A stretch of 64,000 bases of DNA from Rhodococcus aetherivorans (GTDB lineage: Bacteria; Actinomycetota; Actinomycetes; Mycobacteriales; Mycobacteriaceae). How positions within the stretch are numbered: position 1 is the first letter of the stretch; each line of letters begins with the position of its first letter. The notes below the pieces were generated by a model. That model was not told the DNA's origin, made no database searches, and saw nothing but the letters and a program-made list of their open reading frames with translations. A program made the translations under genes and the position numbers. This document shows positions 1 to 9,769 of the stretch, piece by piece. Location: contig NZ_JAALEG010000020.1 in assembly GCF_011058165.1 (NCBI RefSeq), positions 1 through 64,000 of the forward strand, given 5' to 3'.

Positions 1-2
1 AT

Positions 3-35
3 TCGTCGGCAGCGTCAGCTGTGTATAAGAGACAG
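3..35 (+). other. Nextera transposase adapter left at contig end (artefact)
   Basis: Positions 3-35 match the 33-base Illumina Nextera read-1 transposase adapter: a 14-base tail (3-16) followed by the 19-bp Tn5 mosaic end (17-35). There is one mismatch, C instead of A at position 19. Genomic sequence starts at about 36. The adapter is synthetic, so this marks an assembly end rather than biology, and it explains why infB has no proper start here. Confidence 0.95.
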
Positions 36-2182
36 GTCCGAACCCGGCCGCGATGCCGCAGCGTGCTGCGCGTCCCGGCCCGACCGGTCGTCCCGGCCGT
101 CCCGGCGCGCCCGGCGGACGTCCGGCCGGCGCTGGTGGCGGCGGCGGTTACCGCGGTGGCGGTGGCGGTGCTCCCGGCGCCGGTGCCGGTGCCGGTGCCG
201 CCGGTGGTTTCCGCGGTCGTCCCGGTGGCGGTGGCGGTGGCGCCGGCCGTGGTGGCCGCGGCGGAACCGCGGGTGCCTTCGGTCGTCCCGGTGGCGCTCC
301 GCGCCGTGGCCGCAAGTCGAAGCGGCAGAAGCGGCAGGAATACGATTCGATGCAGGCACCGTCGGTCGGTGGTGTGCGGCTGCCGCGCGGCAACGGCGAG
401 ACCATCCGTCTCGCCCGTGGCGCGTCGCTGTCCGACTTCGCGGAGAAGATCGACGCGAACCCGTCGGCCCTGGTCCAGGCGCTGTTCAACCTCGGTGAGA
501 TGGTCACGGCCACTCAGTCGGTGAACGACGAGACCCTCGAGCTGCTCGGCTCGGAGATGAACTACAACGTTCAGGTCGTCAGCCCCGAGGACGAGGACCG
601 CGAGCTGCTCGAGTCGTTCGACATCACCTACGGCGAGGACGAGGGCACCGAGGAAGACCTCGTGCAGCGTCCGCCGGTGGTGACCGTCATGGGTCACGTC
701 GACCACGGCAAGACCCGCCTGCTCGACACGATCCGCAAGGCCAACGTCCGCGAGGGCGAGGCCGGCGGCATCACCCAGCACATCGGCGCCTACCAGGTGA
801 TGACCCACCTCAACGGCGAAGACCGGCTGATCACCTTCATCGACACCCCGGGTCACGAGGCGTTCACCGCCATGCGTGCCCGCGGCGCGAAGTCGACCGA
901 CATCGCGATCCTCGTGGTCGCGGCCGACGACGGCGTCATGCCGCAGACGGTGGAGGCGATCAACCACGCGCAGGCTGCGGACGTGCCGATCGTGGTCGCG
1001 GTGAACAAGATCGACAAGGAGGGTGCGAACCCCCAGAAGATCCGCCAGCAGCTCACCGAGTACGGACTGGTCACCGAGGAGTACGGCGGCGACACCATGT
1101 TCGTCGACATCTCGGCGAAGCAGGGCCTGAACATCGACCAGCTGCTCGAGGCCGTGCTGCTCACCGCGGACGCGTCCCTCGACCTGCGGGCCAACCCGGA
1201 CATGGAGGCGCAGGGCGTCGCGATCGAGGCGCACCTCGACCGCGGCCGCGGCCCCGTGGCCACCGTCCTGGTCCAGCGCGGCACGCTGCGCGTGGGCGAC
1301 TCGATCGTCGCGGGCGACGCGTACGGCCGTGTCCGCCGAATGGTGGACGAGCACGGCGACGACGTCCTCGAGGCGTTCCCGTCGCGTCCGGTCCAGGTCA
1401 TCGGCTTCACGTCGGTGCCCGGCGCCGGTGACAACCTCGTCGTCGTCGAGGAGGACCGCATCGCACGGCAGATCGCGGACCGCCGCAATGCGCGCAAGCG
1501 CAACGCGCTGGCCGCCAAGAGCCGCAAGCGGATCAGCCTCGAGGACCTCGATGCCGCGCTCAAGGAGCACAACGAGCTCAACCTCATCCTCAAGGGCGAC
1601 AACGCCGGTACGGTCGAAGCCCTCGAGGAGGCCCTCATGGGCATCGAGGTCGGCGACGAGGTGCGCCTGCGGGTCATCGACCGCGGTGTCGGTGGTGTCA
1701 CCGAGACCAACGTCAACCTGGCCGCCGCGTCGAACGCCGTGATCATCGGCTTCAACGTCCGCGCCGAGGGCAAGGCCACCGAGCTCGCCAACCGCGAGGG
1801 CGTCGACATCCGCTACTACTCGATCATCTACCAGGCGATCGACGAGGTGGAGAAGGCCCTCAAGGGCATGCTCAAGCCGATCTACGAGGAGGTCGAGCTC
1901 GGCCGCGCCGAGATCCGGGCGATCTTCAAGTCGTCCAAGGTCGGCAACATCGCGGGCTGCATGGTCCAGTCGGGTGTCGTCAAGCGCAATGCGAAGGCCC
2001 GTCTGCTCCGCGACAACAACGTGGTCGCCGAGACGGTCACCATCTCGTCGCTGCGGCGCGAGAAGGACGATGTGACCGAGGTGCGGGAAGGCTTCGAGTG
2101 CGGTCTGACGGTCACCTACTCCGACATCAAGATCGGTGACGTGATCGAGGCGTACGAGCTGCGCGAGAAGCCGCGCGACTGA
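36..2182 (+). CDS. infB: Translation initiation factor IF-2, 5' partial
   Basis: IF-2 is the GTPase that places initiator tRNA on the 30S subunit and promotes 70S joining. The reading frame is open from the adapter junction at 36; the ATG at 53 is only the first visible Met, because actinobacterial IF-2 is about 900-1000 residues and the N-terminal part is missing. What remains starts in the Gly/Arg/Pro-rich low-complexity N-domain typical of actinobacteria (to about position 310). It continues into the IF-2 core with GHVDHGKT (G1), DTPGHE (G3) and NKID (G4), then domains II, III and IV to the stop at 2180-2182. DUF503, rbfA and the DHH gene follow on the same strand, as in M. tuberculosis. 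The truncation comes from the contig end, not from mutation. Confidence 0.97.
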
Positions 2183-2287
2183 CGCAGCCGGACACAACCG
2201 ACGGCCTCGTCGGCGGCGGTGGGCGAGATGATCGCCCGCCGCCGTCGGCGTGCCGGAGGACCGGCACCGGACGACACCGGAGGGTGG

Positions 2288-2578
2288 ATGTATCTCGGGG
2301 CACTGGAACTGGACGTCCTGCTCGGTGACGTGCGCTCGCTCAAGCAGAAGCGGTCCGTGATCCGGCCCGTCCTCGCCGAGCTGCGGCGGATGGCGGTCAG
2401 CGCCGCCGAGACCGGCGACCAGGACCTCTACCGTCGCGCCGAGATCGGCGTGGCGGTGGCCGCATCGGCGGTGCCCTATCTCAACGAGGTGCTCGACACG
2501 TGCGAGCGGCTCGTCGCCGGCCGCCCGGAGTTGCAGCTGCTCTCCGTGCGGCGAAGAATTTTCGGTCCGGAGGACTGA
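2288..2578 (+). CDS. DUF503 family protein (YlxP-like)
   Basis: This 96-residue protein starts MYLGALELDVLLGDVRSLKQKR and belongs to DUF503, the YlxP-like family that lies between infB and rbfA in many Gram-positive genomes. It keeps the family's signature stretch SLKQKRSVIRPVL. Family members have been proposed to act in 30S maturation alongside RbfA, but the biochemical role is not settled. The ATG at 2288 was chosen because GGAGGG lies just upstream and the family begins at this Met; a GTG at 2285 would add one residue. Its position between infB and rbfA on one strand suggests co-transcription. Confidence 0.88.
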   Translation: MYLGALELDVLLGDVRSLKQKRSVIRPVLAELRRMAVSAAETGDQDLYRRAEIGVAVAASAVPYLNEVLDTCERLVAGRPELQLLSVRRRIFGPED

Positions 2579-2638
2579 CCGGACCGGTGGAACAAACATG
2601 TGGTCGCCGCCGGCGGCCGGGGAGAGGAACCGACTGAC

Positions 2639-3097
2639 ATGGCCGATCCAGCACGGGCACGTCGACTGGCCAAGCGCATCGCCACGATCGTCGCCACGGC
2701 CATCGATCACGAGATCAAGGATCCGCGGCTGGCGTTCGTCACCGTGACCGATGCGAAGGTCACCGCAGATCTGCACGACGCCACCGTCTACTACACGGTC
2801 CGCGGCGAGGACCTGGACACCGAACCCGACCTGGCCGCGGCCGCCGCAGGCCTGGAGAAGGCCAAGGGCGTGCTGCGCTCGAAGGTCGGGGCGGGCACCG
2901 GGGTGCGGTTCACCCCCACCCTGACCTTCGTCACCGACACCGTGCCGGACACCGCCCGGCACATGGAGGAACTCCTCGAACGGGCACGGGCCGCCGACGA
3001 GGAACTCGCCAAGGCCCGCGAGGGCGCCGCTCCCGCCGGCGAGCCGGATCCCTACAAGGAACCACGGGTGCGTCCCGACGACGGTGACGACCTGTAG
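2639..3097 (+). CDS. rbfA: Ribosome-binding factor A
   Basis: RbfA binds the free 30S subunit and assists late 16S rRNA 5'-end maturation and cold adaptation. The protein has 152 residues. It starts [14 protein letters not shown] and has the KH-like core ([20 protein letters not shown]) followed by an acidic, disordered C-terminus usual in actinobacteria. The ATG at 2639 is preceded by a purine-rich GGGGAGAGGA; an upstream in-frame start at 2600 would add 13 residues that do not look like the family. The 3' end overlaps the GTG start of the next gene by 14 bases, so the two are probably translationally coupled. Confidence 0.95.
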   Translation: MADPARARRLAKRIATIVATAIDHEIKDPRLAFVTVTDAKVTADLHDATVYYTVRGEDLDTEPDLAAAAAGLEKAKGVLRSKVGAGTGVRFTPTLTFVTDTVPDTARHMEELLERARAADEELAKAREGAAPAGEPDPYKEPRVRPDDGDDL

Positions 3098-4088
3098 CGC
3101 ACCGATGGCCGAGTCGATCCAGGCCGCCACGGCGGTCGATCTGCGCGACGCCGTCGCGCTCCTCGAGGACGCCACCTCGGTGACGATCCTCTGCCACGTC
3201 CAGCCCGACGCCGACACCTTCGCCAGCGGCCTGGCACTCGGCACGGTGCTCGAGCGGCGCGGCATTCCGGTGCAGGTGGCGTTCGCGTCGCCGGCCGCCG
3301 TCCCGGCGTCGATGCGCGACCTGCCCGGCGGGCACCTGCGGGTGCCCGCCGGGCAGGTGCGCCGCGAGGTCGACCTGCTCGTCACCGTGGACTGCGGCAC
3401 GGCCGGCCGGCTCGGGCATCTCGCGGACCGGCTGGCAGGCGCGAAGCACACCCTGGTGATCGACCACCACCGCTCCAACACCCGGTTCGGCACCCACAAT
3501 CTGATCGACGAGGCCGCCGAATCCACCACCGCCGTGCTCGCCGAGCTGTTCGACGAGTGGGGCGTGGAGATCGACGCGGACCTCGCCCACTGCCTGTACG
3601 CGGGGCTGGTCACCGACACCGGCTCGTTCCGGTGGGGACGCGCCGGGGGACACCGTCTGGCCGAGCGCCTGCTGGCCACCGGCATCGACGGGGCCGCCAT
3701 CACGCGACGGCTCCTCGACACGCACCCCTTCGGGTGGCTGCCGATGCTGTCGCGGGTGCTCGCGTCGGCGACGCTCGTTCCCGACGCCGCCGGCGGACGC
3801 GGACTCGTCCACGCGACGGTGCTGCGCGCCGATTCGGCGCACCTCGGCGCCGAGGAGGTCGAAAGCGTCATCGACATCGTCCGGACCACCGCCGAAGCGG
3901 AGGTCGCCGCCGTGTTCAAGGAGTGCGGCCCGGACGTGTGGACGGTATCGCTGCGCTCGAAGAACGCCGTCGACGTCTCCGTCGCCGCCACCGCCCTCGG
4001 CGGAGGTGGGCATCGGTTCGCATCCGGATACACCGCGTACGGCGACCGCGACCGGGTCGTCACGGCGCTGCGCGCGGCCCTGGACTGA
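3084..4088 (+). CDS. DHH/DHHA1 phosphoesterase, NrnA-like
   Basis: This is a 334-residue DHH-family phosphoesterase, the counterpart of M. tuberculosis Rv2837c, which acts on nano-RNA, 3'-phosphoadenosine 5'-phosphate and cyclic dinucleotides. Visible motifs are HVQPDADT (DHH motif I), VTVDCGT, the DHH triad in [16 protein letters not shown], and the C-terminal DHHA1 nucleic-acid motif [10 protein letters not shown]. The GTG at 3084 is preferred because it gives a V-T-T beginning and a length like Rv2837c; an ATG at 3105 would shorten it by seven residues. It overlaps rbfA and ends two bases before the next gene, so infB-DUF503-rbfA-DHH-MATE is likely one operon. Confidence 0.9.
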   Translation: MTTCSAPMAESIQAATAVDLRDAVALLEDATSVTILCHVQPDADTFASGLALGTVLERRGIPVQVAFASPAAVPASMRDLPGGHLRVPAGQVRREVDLLVTVDCGTAGRLGHLADRLAGAKHTLVIDHHRSNTRFGTHNLIDEAAESTTAVLAELFDEWGVEIDADLAHCLYAGLVTDTGSFRWGRAGGHRLAERLLATGIDGAAITRRLLDTHPFGWLPMLSRVLASATLVPDAAGGRGLVHATVLRADSAHLGAEEVESVIDIVRTTAEAEVAAVFKECGPDVWTVSLRSKNAVDVSVAATALGGGGHRFASGYTAYGDRDRVVTALRAALD

Positions 4089-4090
4089 CG

Positions 4091-5509
4091 GTGCCGGCGC
4101 CGCAACCGCGGGACACCGCCGGCCCGGAACCGGACGCGCCCCCGCACGTCGTCCCCGAGGCCACCGCCCGGCGCATCCTCGGGCTCGCGGTGCCGGCCCT
4201 CGGGGTGCTCGCCGCCGAGCCGCTGTACCTCCTGTTCGACATCGCCGTCGTCGGCCGGCTCGGCGCGCTCGCGCTCGCGGGCCTCGCCATCGGCGGCCTC
4301 GTCCTCGCCCAGGTCAGCACCCAGCTGACCTTCCTGTCCTACGGGACCACGGCCCGCGCCGCCCGCCTCCACGGCGCCGGCCGGCGTGACGCCGCCGTCG
4401 CCGAGGGTGTGCAGGCCACCTGGCTCGCGCTCGGTGTCGGCACCGCGATCCTGCTCGTCGGGCAGGTACTGGCGGAACCGGTGGCCGCGCTGATCGCCGG
4501 GGACCCGGAGATCGCCGACGCCGCAGTGTCGTGGCTGCGGGTCGCCCTGTTCGGCGCACCGCTGATCCTCGTCGGGCTCGCCGGCAACGGCTGGATGCGA
4601 GGCGTGCAGGACACCGCCCGCCCGCTGCGGTACGTGCTCGCCGGGCTCGCGCTCTCGGCGGTGCTGTGCCCGGTGCTCGTGCACGGCCTGCTCGGCGCCC
4701 CCCGCTGGGAACTCGCCGGTTCCGCCGTCGCCAACGTCGCCGGACAGGGTGTCTCCGCGGCCCTGTTCGTCGGGGCACTGCTCCGGGCCGGTGTGCCGCT
4801 GCGGCCTCGTCGCGCGGTGATCGTGGCGCAGTTGCGCCTCGGCCGCGATCTGATCGCCCGCAGCCTCGCCTTCCAGGCGTGCTTCCTGTCCGCGGCCGCG
4901 GTGGCGGCCCGCTTCGGTGCCGCGGCCGTCGCGGCGCACCAGGTGGTGCTGCAGCTGTGGAACTTCGTCGCGCTCACCCTCGACTCGCTCGCCGTCGCCG
5001 CGCAGGCCCTGGTGGGTGCGGCGCTCGGGGCGGGGGCCCGGTCCGGCGCGAAGCGCCTGGCCTGGCGGATCACCGCCTGGTCCACGGTGTTCGCCGCCGG
5101 CCTGGCCCTGGCGTTCCTGCTCGGCGGCGACGTGATCCCGGCGCTGTTCACCGACGACCCGGCGGTCCTCGAGCAGATCGACGTCGCCTGGTGGTTCTTC
5201 GTCGCGCTCATGCCCGCCGCCGGAGTGGTGTTCGCGCTCGACGGGGTGCTGCTCGGCGCCGGTGACGCCGCCTTCCTGCGCACCGCCACGCTCGCGTCCG
5301 CGCTGTTCGGCTTCCTGCCCGTCGTCTGGTGCTCGCTGGTGTGGGGCTGGGGGCTCGCGGGTATCTGGACGGGGCTTACGGTGTTCATCGTGTTCCGCAT
5401 GGCGGCCGTGGTCTGGCGGACCCGGTCGGGGCGGTGGGCCGTCGCCGGTGCGGACCGGCAGATCCGGCGCGAGACGGTACGGGACGAGACAGAAGGGCAG
5501 GACCGGTGA
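4091..5509 (+). CDS. MATE family efflux transporter (DinF-like)
   Basis: This integral membrane protein of 472 residues has about twelve predicted hydrophobic helices arranged as two MatE repeats, starting around PEATARRILGLAVPALGVLAAEPLY. MATE transporters export cationic compounds using H+ or Na+ gradients. M. tuberculosis has dinF (Rv2836c) at the same place. The start is GTG 4091, two bases after the DHH stop; an upstream extension of the same frame runs inside the DHH gene and was discarded. Its stop overlaps the GTG of the next gene by four bases (GTGA). The substrate cannot be told from sequence. Confidence 0.9.
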   Translation: MPAPQPRDTAGPEPDAPPHVVPEATARRILGLAVPALGVLAAEPLYLLFDIAVVGRLGALALAGLAIGGLVLAQVSTQLTFLSYGTTARAARLHGAGRRDAAVAEGVQATWLALGVGTAILLVGQVLAEPVAALIAGDPEIADAAVSWLRVALFGAPLILVGLAGNGWMRGVQDTARPLRYVLAGLALSAVLCPVLVHGLLGAPRWELAGSAVANVAGQGVSAALFVGALLRAGVPLRPRRAVIVAQLRLGRDLIARSLAFQACFLSAAAVAARFGAAAVAAHQVVLQLWNFVALTLDSLAVAAQALVGAALGAGARSGAKRLAWRITAWSTVFAAGLALAFLLGGDVIPALFTDDPAVLEQIDVAWWFFVALMPAAGVVFALDGVLLGAGDAAFLRTATLASALFGFLPVVWCSLVWGWGLAGIWTGLTVFIVFRMAAVVWRTRSGRWAVAGADRQIRRETVRDETEGQDR

Positions 5510-6462
5510 CGGGGAAACTCTGGGCGGTCAGCGACATCCACGTCGGGCATCGAGGCAATCGCCCCGTCACCGAGGATCTGCACCCCGAATCCCCGGACGA
5601 CTGGTTGATCGTCGCCGGCGACGTCGCCGAGAAGTCCGACGACATCCGCTGGGCGCTGTCGCTGCTGCGCAGCCGTTTCGCCAAGGTGATCTGGGTTCCC
5701 GGCAACCACGAGCTGTGGACCACCGCCAAGGACCCGGTGCAGATGCACGGCGCCGCCCGGTACGACTACCTCGTGACGATGTGCCGCGAACTCGACGTGC
5801 TCACCCCGGAGGACCCGTATCCCGTGTGGCACGGGGAGGGCGGGCCGGTGACGCTCGTGCCGATGTTCCTGCTCTACGACTACTCGTTCCTGCCCGAGGG
5901 CACCACGACGAAGGCCGAGGGCCTGGCGCTCGCCCGCGAACGCAACGTCGTCGCCACCGACGAGTTCCTCCTCTCACCCGACCCGTACGTCACCCGCGAC
6001 GTGTGGTGCCGCGTGCGGCTCGACGACACCCGCAAGCGCCTCGACGCCCTCGACCCGGCGCTGCCGACGGTGCTGATCAACCACTTCCCACTGGTCCGCG
6101 AACCCACCCGGATGCTGTTCTACCCGGAGTTCTCCCTCTGGTGTGGCACCACCGAGACCGCCGATTGGCACCTGCGCTACCGCGCGTTGTGCGCCGTGTA
6201 CGGACACCTGCACATCCCGCGCACCACGTACTACGACGGCGTCCGCTTCGAGGAGGTCTCCCTCGGCTACCCACGGGAATGGCAGCGCCGGGGTCTGCCC
6301 GAGCCGCTGCTGCGCCAGATCCTGCCGGTGCCGGAGTATCCGCCGGGATCGCTGAACAAGTGGGGCGGGCACTTCCGGGTGACCCCCGAGATGGAAGCCG
6401 AAGTCGAGAAGATGCGCGCTGAGCGCGCTGCACAGAACACGCGCACTGGGGAGCTGCGATGA
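5506..6462 (+). CDS. Calcineurin-like metallophosphoesterase
   Basis: This 318-residue protein has a full set of metallophosphoesterase motifs: SDIHVGH near residue 8, [24 protein letters not shown] and VYGHLHIPR. These provide the His/Asp/Asn ligands of a dinuclear metal centre. It is the counterpart of M. tuberculosis Rv2795c, which also lies directly before pptT. Work in mycobacteria has tied this protein (PptH) to removal of phosphopantetheine from acyl carrier proteins, the reverse of PptT. The ATGA overlap with pptT supports a linked function here. GTG 5506 gives [13 protein letters not shown], placing motif I at the N-terminus as expected. Confidence 0.9.
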   Translation: MTGKLWAVSDIHVGHRGNRPVTEDLHPESPDDWLIVAGDVAEKSDDIRWALSLLRSRFAKVIWVPGNHELWTTAKDPVQMHGAARYDYLVTMCRELDVLTPEDPYPVWHGEGGPVTLVPMFLLYDYSFLPEGTTTKAEGLALARERNVVATDEFLLSPDPYVTRDVWCRVRLDDTRKRLDALDPALPTVLINHFPLVREPTRMLFYPEFSLWCGTTETADWHLRYRALCAVYGHLHIPRTTYYDGVRFEEVSLGYPREWQRRGLPEPLLRQILPVPEYPPGSLNKWGGHFRVTPEMEAEVEKMRAERAAQNTRTGELR

Positions 6463-7166
6463 CCGACCCGACGACCTCGACCCGCACCGGGCTGATCACC
6501 CGGATCCTGCCCGACGGCATCGCCGCCGCGGAGTTGTTCGAGGACCCGCCCGGCCTGCGACCGCACCCGCAGGAGGAGGCGCTCGTCGCCCGTGCGGTGG
6601 ACAAGCGGCGACGGGAGTTCGCGGGGGCGCGGCACTGCGCGCGGCTCGCCATGCGGCAGCTCGGGATGGAGCCCGGGCCGGTGCTCAAGGGCGACAAGGG
6701 GGCGCCCGTATGGCCGCGGGGAGTCGTCGGCAGCCTCACCCACTGCGACGGTTACCGCGGCGCCGTCCTGGCCTACGCGCTGCAGGTGCGGTCGCTGGGG
6801 ATCGACGCGGAGCCGCACGGTCCCCTGCCCGACGGGGTGCTCGAGGCGGTGTCCCTGCCGCAGGAGCGCACCTGGCTCGCCGGCACCGAGCCGAGCCTGC
6901 ACTGGGACCGCCTGCTCTTCTGCGCGAAGGAGGCCACCTACAAGGCGTGGTTCCCGCTCACCGGGCGCTGGCTGGGCTTCGAGGACGCCCACATCACGTT
7001 CGAGCGCGACGGCGCGGCCGCCGTACCGAGCGCGGCCGCGTCGGGCACGTTCCGTTCCGACCTGCTCGTACCCGGCGACACCCGCGACGGTGCGCCGCTG
7101 TCGGCGTTCGACGGGCGGTGGTTGATCGCCGACGGGCTGGTGCTCACCGCGATCGTCGTGCACTGA
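6459..7166 (+). CDS. pptT: 4'-phosphopantetheinyl transferase PptT
   Basis: PptT transfers phosphopantetheine from CoA onto carrier-protein domains of mycolate-type fatty acid and polyketide synthases and of siderophore NRPSs. The protein has 235 residues and shows the Sfp-type motifs LGIDAEPHG (Mg2+-binding Asp and Glu), an Arg-rich CoA-binding region near [12 protein letters not shown], and [15 protein letters not shown] (the W/F-xxKEAxxK signature). The ATG at 6459 overlaps the stop of the phosphoesterase gene by four bases. This is the usual mycobacterial PptH-PptT pair, and the gene is expected to be essential. Confidence 0.95.
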   Translation: MTDPTTSTRTGLITRILPDGIAAAELFEDPPGLRPHPQEEALVARAVDKRRREFAGARHCARLAMRQLGMEPGPVLKGDKGAPVWPRGVVGSLTHCDGYRGAVLAYALQVRSLGIDAEPHGPLPDGVLEAVSLPQERTWLAGTEPSLHWDRLLFCAKEATYKAWFPLTGRWLGFEDAHITFERDGAAAVPSAAASGTFRSDLLVPGDTRDGAPLSAFDGRWLIADGLVLTAIVVH

Positions 7167-7204
7167 CACCGGGGCCGCCGCGGCAGGTGGCAGAATCGGG
7201 CCCC

Positions 7205-8113
7205 GTGTCTGCCTCCGAGAACCCCGCCCTCGCCCGTGCCGGCCTGCTCGTCGTCGACAAGGACCCGGGTATGACCAGCCACGACGTGGTGGCCCGCTGC
7301 CGGCGGCTGCTCGGCACCCGCAAGGTCGGTCATGCCGGCACCCTCGACCCGATGGCGACGGGCGTGCTCGTGCTCGGGGTGGAGCGCGCGACGAAGATGC
7401 TGGGCCTGCTCGCCCTCACCACCAAGGCGTATTCGGCGACGATCCGGCTCGGGCAGAGCACCGTCACCGACGACGCCGAGGGTGAGGTGCTCGCGACCAC
7501 CGACGCCTCCGCCGTCGCGGACGAGGCGATCGCGGCGGCCGTTGCCGCGCTCACGGGGGAGATCTCCCAGGTGCCTGCCAGCGTCAGCGCGATCAAGATC
7601 GACGGCAAGCGCGCCTACGCCCGGATGCGCGAGGGGGAGACCGTCGAGCTCGCGGCCCGGCCGGTCACGGTCTCGCGGTTCGAGGTGCTGTCCCGGCGGA
7701 CCACCTCGGACGGGTTCGTCGATCTCGACGTCGAGGTGGAGTGCTCGTCCGGCACCTACATCCGGGCGCTGGCCCGGGATCTGGGGGCCGCCCTGGGCGT
7801 CGGCGCGCACCTGACGGCGCTGCGGCGCACCCGGGTCGGCCCGTTCGGGCTCGAGCACGCCCGCACGCTCGCCCAGCTCGAGGAGAGCCCGACCGTGAGC
7901 CTGGACATCGATGCAGCCGTCCGCACCGCGTTCCCGTGCCGCGACGTCACCGCGGCGGAGGCGGAACTGCTGGCGAACGGCCGGTGGCTGGATCCGGTGG
8001 GGATTCCCGGCGTGTACGCGGCGATCGACCCGTCCGGCCGGGCCGCGGCGCTGCTGCAGGAGAAGGGCAAGCGGGCCTCGGCAGTGTTCGTCGTGCGCCC
8101 GGCCACCATGTAG
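7205..8113 (+). CDS. truB: tRNA pseudouridine(55) synthase TruB
   Basis: TruB makes pseudouridine 55 in the T-loop of tRNAs. The 302-residue protein carries the catalytic motif [14 protein letters not shown] (Asp48), the [10 protein letters not shown] strand and the actinobacterial C-terminal extension with a PUA-like end ([16 protein letters not shown]). GTG 7205 is chosen because a CAGAAT -10-like element (7191-7196) ends eight bases upstream, which would give a leaderless mRNA; the frame also runs back through pptT, but that part is shadow. The gene converges on mntR, with a strong hairpin between them. Confidence 0.95.
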   Translation: MSASENPALARAGLLVVDKDPGMTSHDVVARCRRLLGTRKVGHAGTLDPMATGVLVLGVERATKMLGLLALTTKAYSATIRLGQSTVTDDAEGEVLATTDASAVADEAIAAAVAALTGEISQVPASVSAIKIDGKRAYARMREGETVELAARPVTVSRFEVLSRRTTSDGFVDLDVEVECSSGTYIRALARDLGAALGVGAHLTALRRTRVGPFGLEHARTLAQLEESPTVSLDIDAAVRTAFPCRDVTAAEAELLANGRWLDPVGIPGVYAAIDPSGRAAALLQEKGKRASAVFVVRPATM

Positions 8114-8114
8114 C

Positions 8115-8156
8115 GGTGTGTCCTTCGGGCTGCTCCCGCCGCCCGAAGGACACACC
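8115..8156. terminator. Bidirectional hairpin terminator, truB/mntR
   Basis: A perfect 16-bp inverted repeat (8115-8130 with 8141-8156) encloses a 10-base loop. It sits two bases after the truB stop and 14 bases before the mntR stop on the other strand, so it can serve both convergent genes. There is no U-tract, as is usual for actinobacterial terminators. Confidence 0.8.
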
Positions 8157-8170
8157 GGAGGCGCGGCCGC

Positions 8171-8872
8171 CTACACCAGCCAGATCGCGTCGGCCGCGGG
8201 ATGCCCGAGGTCGACCGTCGTGCCGCCGTCGCCGCCGATGCGGACCGAGACGGTGCCCGCGAAGTCGCGGCGTTCGACGACCCGGATGTCGGTGTCGAGG
8301 GCTATGCCCACGTCGTCGAAGTAGCGCAGCATCGCCGGGTCCGCGTCCGAGATGCGGGCGACGCGGCCGTGCTCGCCGTCGACGAACGCGCTGAGCTGCC
8401 GGGCCGGGGGAGTGGGGATCGTGCCGTCGTCCGCCGGAATCGGGTCGCCGTGCGGGTCCCGCTCGGGATGGCCGAGCTTGGCGTCGATGGCGGCGACGAG
8501 CCGGTCGGAGACGGCGTGCTCGAGGACCTCGGCCTCGTCGTGCACCTCGTCCCAGCCGTAGCCGAGTTCCTGGACCAGATACGTCTCGAGCAGACGGTGC
8601 TTGCGGACCATGGCCACGGCGGCGGCGCGCCCGGAGTCCGTGAGGGAGATCGCGCCGTAGCGGGCGTGGTCGACGAGGCCCTGATCGGCGAGCTTGCGGA
8701 CGGCCTCGGAGACGGTCGACGCCGACACTCCGAGCTTCTCCGCGAGCAGCTTCGTCGAGACCTTCTCCCCCGACCATTCCCGCACGGTCCAGATGATCTT
8801 GAGGTAGTCCTGCGCGACCGGCGTCAGCGTGTCCGCCGTCGCCACCTCGGTCGTCCCGCTTCTCTCGCCCAC
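8171..8872 (-). CDS. mntR: DtxR-family manganese regulator MntR/SirR
   Basis: This metal-dependent repressor has 233 residues. The N-terminal winged helix contains the recognition helix region SASTVSEAVRKLADQGLV. The dimerisation and metal-binding domain has HRLLETYL and the DEVHDEAEVLEHAVSD segment, whose Glu and His residues bind metal, and an SH3-like FeoA domain follows. M. tuberculosis SirR/MntR (Rv2788) lies in the same neighbourhood near ribF. The gene is last in the minus-strand importer operon, nine bases after the permease stop. That arrangement favours Mn2+ over Fe2+ as the co-repressor, although the sequence alone does not prove the metal. Confidence 0.88.
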   Translation of the reverse strand: MGERSGTTEVATADTLTPVAQDYLKIIWTVREWSGEKVSTKLLAEKLGVSASTVSEAVRKLADQGLVDHARYGAISLTDSGRAAAVAMVRKHRLLETYLVQELGYGWDEVHDEAEVLEHAVSDRLVAAIDAKLGHPERDPHGDPIPADDGTIPTPPARQLSAFVDGEHGRVARISDADPAMLRYFDDVGIALDTDIRVVERRDFAGTVSVRIGGDGGTTVDLGHPAADAIWLV

Positions 8873-8881
8873 GGGGACAGC

Positions 8882-9769
8882 TTAGGCAAGTCTCACCGCG
8901 GATTCATCCGCGTCGCGCAGCCGTGCCCGCCGCCGCAGCGCCCCGGTGATCAGTCCCTGGTGCGGCGAGAAGAGGTAGGCCACCGTGAACACGACGGCCT
9001 GCGCCAGGACGACGACACCGCCGGTGGAGGCGTCGGTGTAGTAGCTGACGTACACCCCGGCCGCCGATGTCAGCGCGGCCAGGGTGGGGGCGAGCACCAG
9101 CATCCGCGACAGCCGTTCGGTGAGCAGGTACGCCGTCGCACCGGGGATGATCAGCATCGCCACGACGAGGATCACCCCGACGGCCTGGATGGCGGCGACG
9201 ATGGTGACCGCGAGGAGAGCGAGCAACAGGGCGGACAGCCGGGCCGGGGAGATCCCGAGGGCGTGGGCCTGCCCCCGGTCGAACGCGAACAGGGTCAGGT
9301 CGCGGCGCTTGGCGATCAGCACGACGAGCACCGCCACCGCGAGGGCGGTGACCTGCCACATGTCCTCGGTGGCCAGGCCCAGCAGGTTGCCGAAGAGCAC
9401 GTGGTGCAGGTCCACCTGGCTCGGGTTCTTGGAGATCAGGACGACGCCGAGGGCGAACAGCGTCGTGAACACCACGCCGATCGCGGCGTCCTCCTTGACC
9501 TTGGTGGTGCTGCGCACGAGCCCGATCAGGGCGACGGCGGCCCCGGCGAACAGCAACGCGCCCAGGGCGAACGGTGCCCCCACCAGGTAGGCCAGCACCA
9601 CCCCCGGCAGCACGGCGTGGGAGACGGCGTCGCCCATCAGCGACCAGCCGATGAGGACGAGCCAGCAGCTGAGCAGGGCACACACGACCGTGGCGGCCAC
9701 CGCGACGACGAGCGCACGCTGCATGAAGCCGTACTGCAGCGGTTCGACGATCAGTTCGACGAGGTTCAC
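8882..9769 (-). CDS. mntC: Metal ABC transporter permease (ABC-3, Mn/Zn type)
   Basis: This 295-residue ABC-3 family permease has eight to nine hydrophobic helices (for example RALVVAVAATVVCALLSCWLVLIG and GVILVVAMLIIPGATAYLLT). It carries the family's cytoplasmic loop DAVSHAVLPGVVLAYLVG, which contacts the ATPase. GTG 9769 was chosen because it overlaps the ATPase stop by four bases and starts VNLVELIVEPLQYGF; the longer open frame upstream runs antisense through neighbours. It imports Mn2+ or Zn2+ with the two upstream genes. Gene symbols for this operon vary between genomes. Confidence 0.9.
   Translation of the reverse strand: MNLVELIVEPLQYGFMQRALVVAVAATVVCALLSCWLVLIGWSLMGDAVSHAVLPGVVLAYLVGAPFALGALLFAGAAVALIGLVRSTTKVKEDAAIGVVFTTLFALGVVLISKNPSQVDLHHVLFGNLLGLATEDMWQVTALAVAVLVVLIAKRRDLTLFAFDRGQAHALGISPARLSALLLALLAVTIVAAIQAVGVILVVAMLIIPGATAYLLTERLSRMLVLAPTLAALTSAAGVYVSYYTDASTGGVVVLAQAVVFTVAYLFSPHQGLITGALRRRARLRDADESAVRLA

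Noticed and set aside
1-359. Plus- and minus-strand frames starting inside the first 35 bases
   Set aside because: They use synthetic adapter sequence and out-of-frame low-complexity infB DNA.
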